Of a stretch of DNA of 64,000 bases, positions 61,656 to 64,000 are shown piece after piece. Origin of the DNA: Kribbella caucasensis (GTDB lineage Bacteria > Actinomycetota > Actinomycetes > Propionibacteriales > Kribbellaceae). The number at the start of each line of letters is the position of its first letter. Position 1 is the first letter of the stretch. The stretch covers positions 434,001 to 498,000 of the forward strand of contig NZ_SNWQ01000001.1 of assembly GCF_004361855.1 (NCBI RefSeq), read 5' to 3'. The notes beneath the pieces were generated by a model that worked only from the letters and a program-made list of their open reading frames with translations, was not told where the DNA came from and made no database searches. Made by a program: the position numbers and the translations under genes.

Positions 61656-61967
61656 TCAGACCTTGAGACGCCCCGTCATCCACTCTTCGAGAAACCGCAA
61701 CACAGTAGGCGCTACCCACGTGCGGCTGTCATCCTCGTGGTTCCAGACGTAGACCTCTCGGTTACCGCGCATGACTACCGCGAACTGGTCGCCATTCCCT
61801 GCGTCGGAGAAGAAGACGAGCGGGTCGAACGGCATGTATAGCTCAGCGAAGTCAACGCTGCCACGGAACCGGGTGTTGTCCTGCGCGATTCGCTCGGCGC
61901 TCCACATCAGGCAGCGGGCGACGGAACCCGCGGCGCGGCGGCGCTCGCGCTCATCGACCACGGTCAT
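61656..61967 (-). CDS. SMI1/KNR4-like protein, probably N-terminally truncated
   Basis: A 103-residue protein whose C-terminal 80 residues are the SMI1/KNR4 (SUKH) fold: SAERIAQDNTRFRGSVDFAE, PLVFFSDAGNGDQFAVVM, and VYVWNHEDDSRTWVAPTV. The family normally starts about 50 residues earlier with the helix and IGxxLP region; here the N-terminus (MTVVDERERRR) does not match. SUKH proteins are often immunity proteins against contact-dependent toxins, but no toxin is adjacent. Ten nt downstream of the LeuA-domain gene, so probably co-transcribed. Confidence 0.65.
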   Translation of the reverse strand: MTVVDERERRRAAGSVARCLMWSAERIAQDNTRFRGSVDFAELYMPFDPLVFFSDAGNGDQFAVVMRGNREVYVWNHEDDSRTWVAPTVLRFLEEWMTGRLKV

Positions 61968-61977
61968 CTCACTGGAC

Positions 61978-62352
61978 TCAGCCTCGTGCCGGCCGCTTCG
62001 CGTTGTACTGGTTGAGGGCCGCGACGAGGGCAAGCCCGGCGGCCTCCACGACATCCGTGGACGACGCCCGGACCGCAACCCTGCGGCCCGGCAGTTCCAC
62101 CTCGAGCTCGACCTCTCCGACAGCGTCGCTGCCCGGGCCGACTGAGTACGCCCGGAACGCGACTACCCGTGCCTCCACGCCCGTCGCCTGCGAGATCGAA
62201 TGGCACACCGCGTCGATGAGCCCGGTGCCAGAACCCTCAGCGTGCACCTGTTCCCCAGCCCCGGAGAGCTTCACGTTGGCGCGCGGCCCGTCCTGCGTGC
62301 CCCCGGAGTACGTGATGGCGTCGAGCTGCCAGCCGGTGGACGGCTCCGTCAT
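61978..62352 (-). CDS. Stand-alone LeuA regulatory domain protein
   Basis: A 124-residue protein consisting only of the C-terminal allosteric domain of 2-isopropylmalate synthase (LeuA dimer domain, PF08502): GWQLDAITYSGGTQDGPRAN, GSGTGLIDAVCHSISQATGV, and the final STDVVEAAGLALVAALNQY. In LeuA this domain binds leucine and feedback-inhibits the enzyme. Here no catalytic domain is attached and no leu gene is near. The ATG at 62352 follows AAGGGG at good spacing. It could sense a branched-chain amino acid or modulate another LeuA-like enzyme (inference). Confidence 0.8.
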   Translation of the reverse strand: MTEPSTGWQLDAITYSGGTQDGPRANVKLSGAGEQVHAEGSGTGLIDAVCHSISQATGVEARVVAFRAYSVGPGSDAVGEVELEVELPGRRVAVRASSTDVVEAAGLALVAALNQYNAKRPARG

Positions 62353-62696
62353 GCGATCCCCCTTGATGTCCAGCAAAGCCAGGGTCGGTACGGTCATCGA
62401 AAGCATATTGCGCCCGGCGCCCTAAGCCGGAGCCTAACCGGTCCGACCTGCGAACGGGCCCACAAACTGATCTCCGCCGCCGAACTCCGGCCCATCACCG
62501 TGCCGACCTCTCAGCGACCGCTGCCGGGGCTGCGTGGCCGGGCCGCTCTCGGGCGGTGCGAGCCCTCCGTAGGAACCCCGGCGAGACAGAAACGCCACAG
62601 CAGGTGGCGGTCGCATCCCGCGAACGCTCATACATGCACGGTGGCCACATCCCTTCACCACGCCCGGATCTGCCGCGATCCGGAGGGTAGGCAGGG
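62353..62696. other. Intergenic region with a dispersed-repeat core
   Basis: About 344 nt between two leftward operons. It contains CGCCCGGATCTGCCGC at 62661-62676, just after the amidohydrolase stop. Otherwise only frames without coding character; the promoter of the LeuA-domain/SMI1 pair should lie in its left half. Confidence 0.4.
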
Positions 62697-63536
62697 TCAG
62701 AGCTGGTAGACGCGGCGGGCGGTTTCGCCGAAGATCTGGTCCCGCTCGGCCGGTGTCAGGTCGACGGTGAGGTCCTCGGCTGCCTGGACGACCTCGGCGT
62801 ACGACGCTGCCAGGAGGCAGACCGGCCAGTCGGAGCCGAACATGACCCGGTCGGGGCCGAAGGCGTTCAGCACCACGTCGGCGTACGGCCTGAGATCGGA
62901 GACCTTCCAGTCGGTCCACGACGCCTCGGTCACCATCCCGGACAGTTTGCACGTCACGTTCGGCAACGCGGCCAGCGCGCGGATCCCGGCGGCCCACGGC
63001 TCCAGGTCGCCGCCGACCACCGGTTTCGAGATGTGGTCGACCACGAACGACACCTCCGGCAGGGCCTGCGCGGTCTCCAGCGCAGCCGGCAAGTGCGGCG
63101 CCTTCGTCAACAGGTCGTACGCCAATCCGGCCGCGCCAACCACCGCCAGCCCACGCCGTACGTCGGGACGACCGAGCCACCGTGGATCCGGCTCGTCGTG
63201 CACCTGATGCCGAATACCCTTCAGCCATTGACCATCCGGACGTTCGAGCAACCCGGTCAACGCATCCTCGACGTCTTCCGCCGTGAGATCCACCCACCCG
63301 ACCACACCGGCGACCAACTCGTTGCCAGCAGCAACCGCCAGGAACTCCGGCGTCTCATCCGGCAACCCGACCGTCTGCACCAGCACGGTCTGCGTCACCC
63401 CGGCCGCCGAGGCCACGGGCACCAGATCGTCGATCGAGAAACTACGCCGGATCGGCTCCAACTCCGGCCCGACCATCCAGGGCTGCTCCCGGATCGAGAG
63501 ATCCCAGACGTGGTGATGTGCATCGACCCTGCTCAT
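62697..63536 (-). CDS. Amidohydrolase family protein, fucono/rhamnono-lactonase type
   Basis: A 279-residue TIM-barrel enzyme (Amidohydro_2, PF04909). The N-terminal DAHHHVWDL carries the first metal His pair. VSFVVDHISKPVV and the C-terminal MFGSDWPVCLLAA supply the other His and Asp ligands. Closest functional relatives hydrolyse sugar 1,5-lactones such as L-fuconolactone. It starts at the ATG at 63536 after AAAGGG, 13 nt downstream of the enolase-superfamily gene, so the two act in one pathway: lactone opening and dehydration of the sugar acid. Confidence 0.88.
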   Translation of the reverse strand: MSRVDAHHHVWDLSIREQPWMVGPELEPIRRSFSIDDLVPVASAAGVTQTVLVQTVGLPDETPEFLAVAAGNELVAGVVGWVDLTAEDVEDALTGLLERPDGQWLKGIRHQVHDEPDPRWLGRPDVRRGLAVVGAAGLAYDLLTKAPHLPAALETAQALPEVSFVVDHISKPVVGGDLEPWAAGIRALAALPNVTCKLSGMVTEASWTDWKVSDLRPYADVVLNAFGPDRVMFGSDWPVCLLAASYAEVVQAAEDLTVDLTPAERDQIFGETARRVYQL

Positions 63537-63549
63537 GACACCGTCCCTT

Positions 63550-63999
63550 TCAACTGACCCGCCGGTCGTCGATCGCGTCCCGGTCCCAGTCGATCCCGAG
63601 CCCAGGTACGTCGGGCGCAACCGCGTGCCCGTCGACGACCTCCATCTCCCGATGAGTGATCGCCCGCAACTGCGGAATGTGCTCTACATAACGCCCGTTC
63701 GGTACCGCCGCCGTGAGGCTGACGTGCAACTCCATCAGGAAGTGCGGGCAGACCTCCAGGTTGAAGGTCTCGGCCAGATGGGCCACCTTCAACCAGGGAG
63801 TGATTCCGCCGACCCGAGCTACGTCGACCTGGACGATTCCGGCCGCTCCGGCGGCGACGTACTCGCGGAACTGCGACACGGAGTACATCGATTCGCCGAC
63901 CGCGATCGGGATCGAGGTGGACTCGGCGAGCCGGATATGCCCGGTCAGATCGTCAGCAGGCAGCGGTTCCTCGAACCAGCTCAGGTCCAGCGGTTCGAA
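63550..63999 (-). CDS. Enolase-superfamily sugar acid dehydratase, 5' end outside window
   Basis: The frame is open to the window edge, so the gene begins beyond 64000. The visible C-terminal part includes SWFEEPLPADDLTGHIRLAE (a metal-binding Glu of the barrel), VGESMYSVSQF (second Glu) and VDVARVGGITPWLKVAHLAE (the Asp/Gly segment), then a capping C-terminus. This is the mandelate-racemase subgroup, which includes fuconate, rhamnonate and galactonate dehydratases. With the lactonase it suggests catabolism of a 6-deoxy or aldonic acid. The exact substrate needs the missing half. Confidence 0.87.
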   Translation of the reverse strand, partial: FEPLDLSWFEEPLPADDLTGHIRLAESTSIPIAVGESMYSVSQFREYVAAGAAGIVQVDVARVGGITPWLKVAHLAETFNLEVCPHFLMELHVSLTAAVPNGRYVEHIPQLRAITHREMEVVDGHAVAPDVPGLGIDWDRDAIDDRRVS

Positions 64000-64000
64000 G

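Noticed and set aside
1..64000. CRISPR arrays, tRNA and rRNA genes, transposases, prophage
   Set aside because: I saw no regularly spaced identical repeats, no cloverleaf with a CCA end or GTTCGA arm in an intergenic region, and no transposase or integrase motifs. The ligase fragment and GDPD gene alone do not make a prophage.

Overview
The window is very GC-rich, uses GTG starts often, and carries actinobacterial hallmarks: DUF664/DinB-fold thiol-transferase-like proteins, a SARP/AfsR regulator, an MprA-MprB-HtrA locus, an EccA-like AAA ATPase, a PPi-type phosphofructokinase and a mycobacterial DinB2-type polymerase. The gene mix suggests a soil actinomycete of the Propionibacteriales/Nocardioidaceae type (Kribbella-like). 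That placement is inference; no rRNA or other phylogenetic marker is present. I see no tRNA, rRNA, CRISPR array or insertion sequence.

Layout. 0-14 kb: tail of an acyl-CoA synthetase; a DinB-like gene behind a possible leader-peptide/hairpin switch; a serine hydrolase divergent from a large SARP regulator; a TetR gene with a DrrAB-type ABC exporter; a GntR-MFS pair; an internally deleted NmrA-like gene; and a secreted subtilisin. 14-24 kb: the bkd operon (E1alpha, E1beta, E2 of a branched-chain 2-oxoacid dehydrogenase), a broken phytase gene, a DMT exporter, a secreted two-repeat protein, and an SDR/aminotransferase pair. 24-33 kb: an amidinohydrolase behind a perfect 19-bp operator, a PEGA protein with a three-domain cell-wall hydrolase, a GntR regulator, a small membrane protein plus phosphatase, PPi-PFK, a methyltransferase, an AsnC regulator, a DMT exporter and a formamidase. 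33-40 kb: the envelope-stress locus mprA-mprB-htrA, whose two promoter regions share 8-bp repeats phased at 11 bp, then a giant LuxR-family ATPase. 40-56 kb: mixed housekeeping and accessory genes, including a phage-like ligase fragment with a GDPD-CBM enzyme, a gutted FAD oxidase, LysR/DMT, pirin, a rhamnose-mutarotase-like protein, a penicillin-binding lipoprotein, EccA, DinB2 and methanethiol oxidase. 56-62.5 kb: a loose region of small genes, two of them broken by a single inserted base, separated by copies of a short dispersed repeat. 62.7-64 kb: the start of a sugar-acid catabolic operon (enolase-superfamily dehydratase plus lactonase-type amidohydrolase).

Cross-cutting signals. (1) Two unrelated intergenic repeat families are present: a long imperfect palindrome at about 1.8 and 14.1 kb, and a 45-nt repeat with core CGGATCTGCCG between 54.7 and 62.7 kb. 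(2) At least six genes are decayed: three by internal deletion, two by a +1 frameshift and one ligase remnant. (3) Several genes start with ATG or GTG 6-8 nt after a -10-like hexamer and lack a ribosome-binding site, which suggests leaderless mRNAs. The strongest leads are the phased repeats of the mprA/htrA promoters, the leader/hairpin arrangement before the first DinB-like gene, the repeat family of the decaying region, and the steric-gate substitution in the DinB2-type polymerase.
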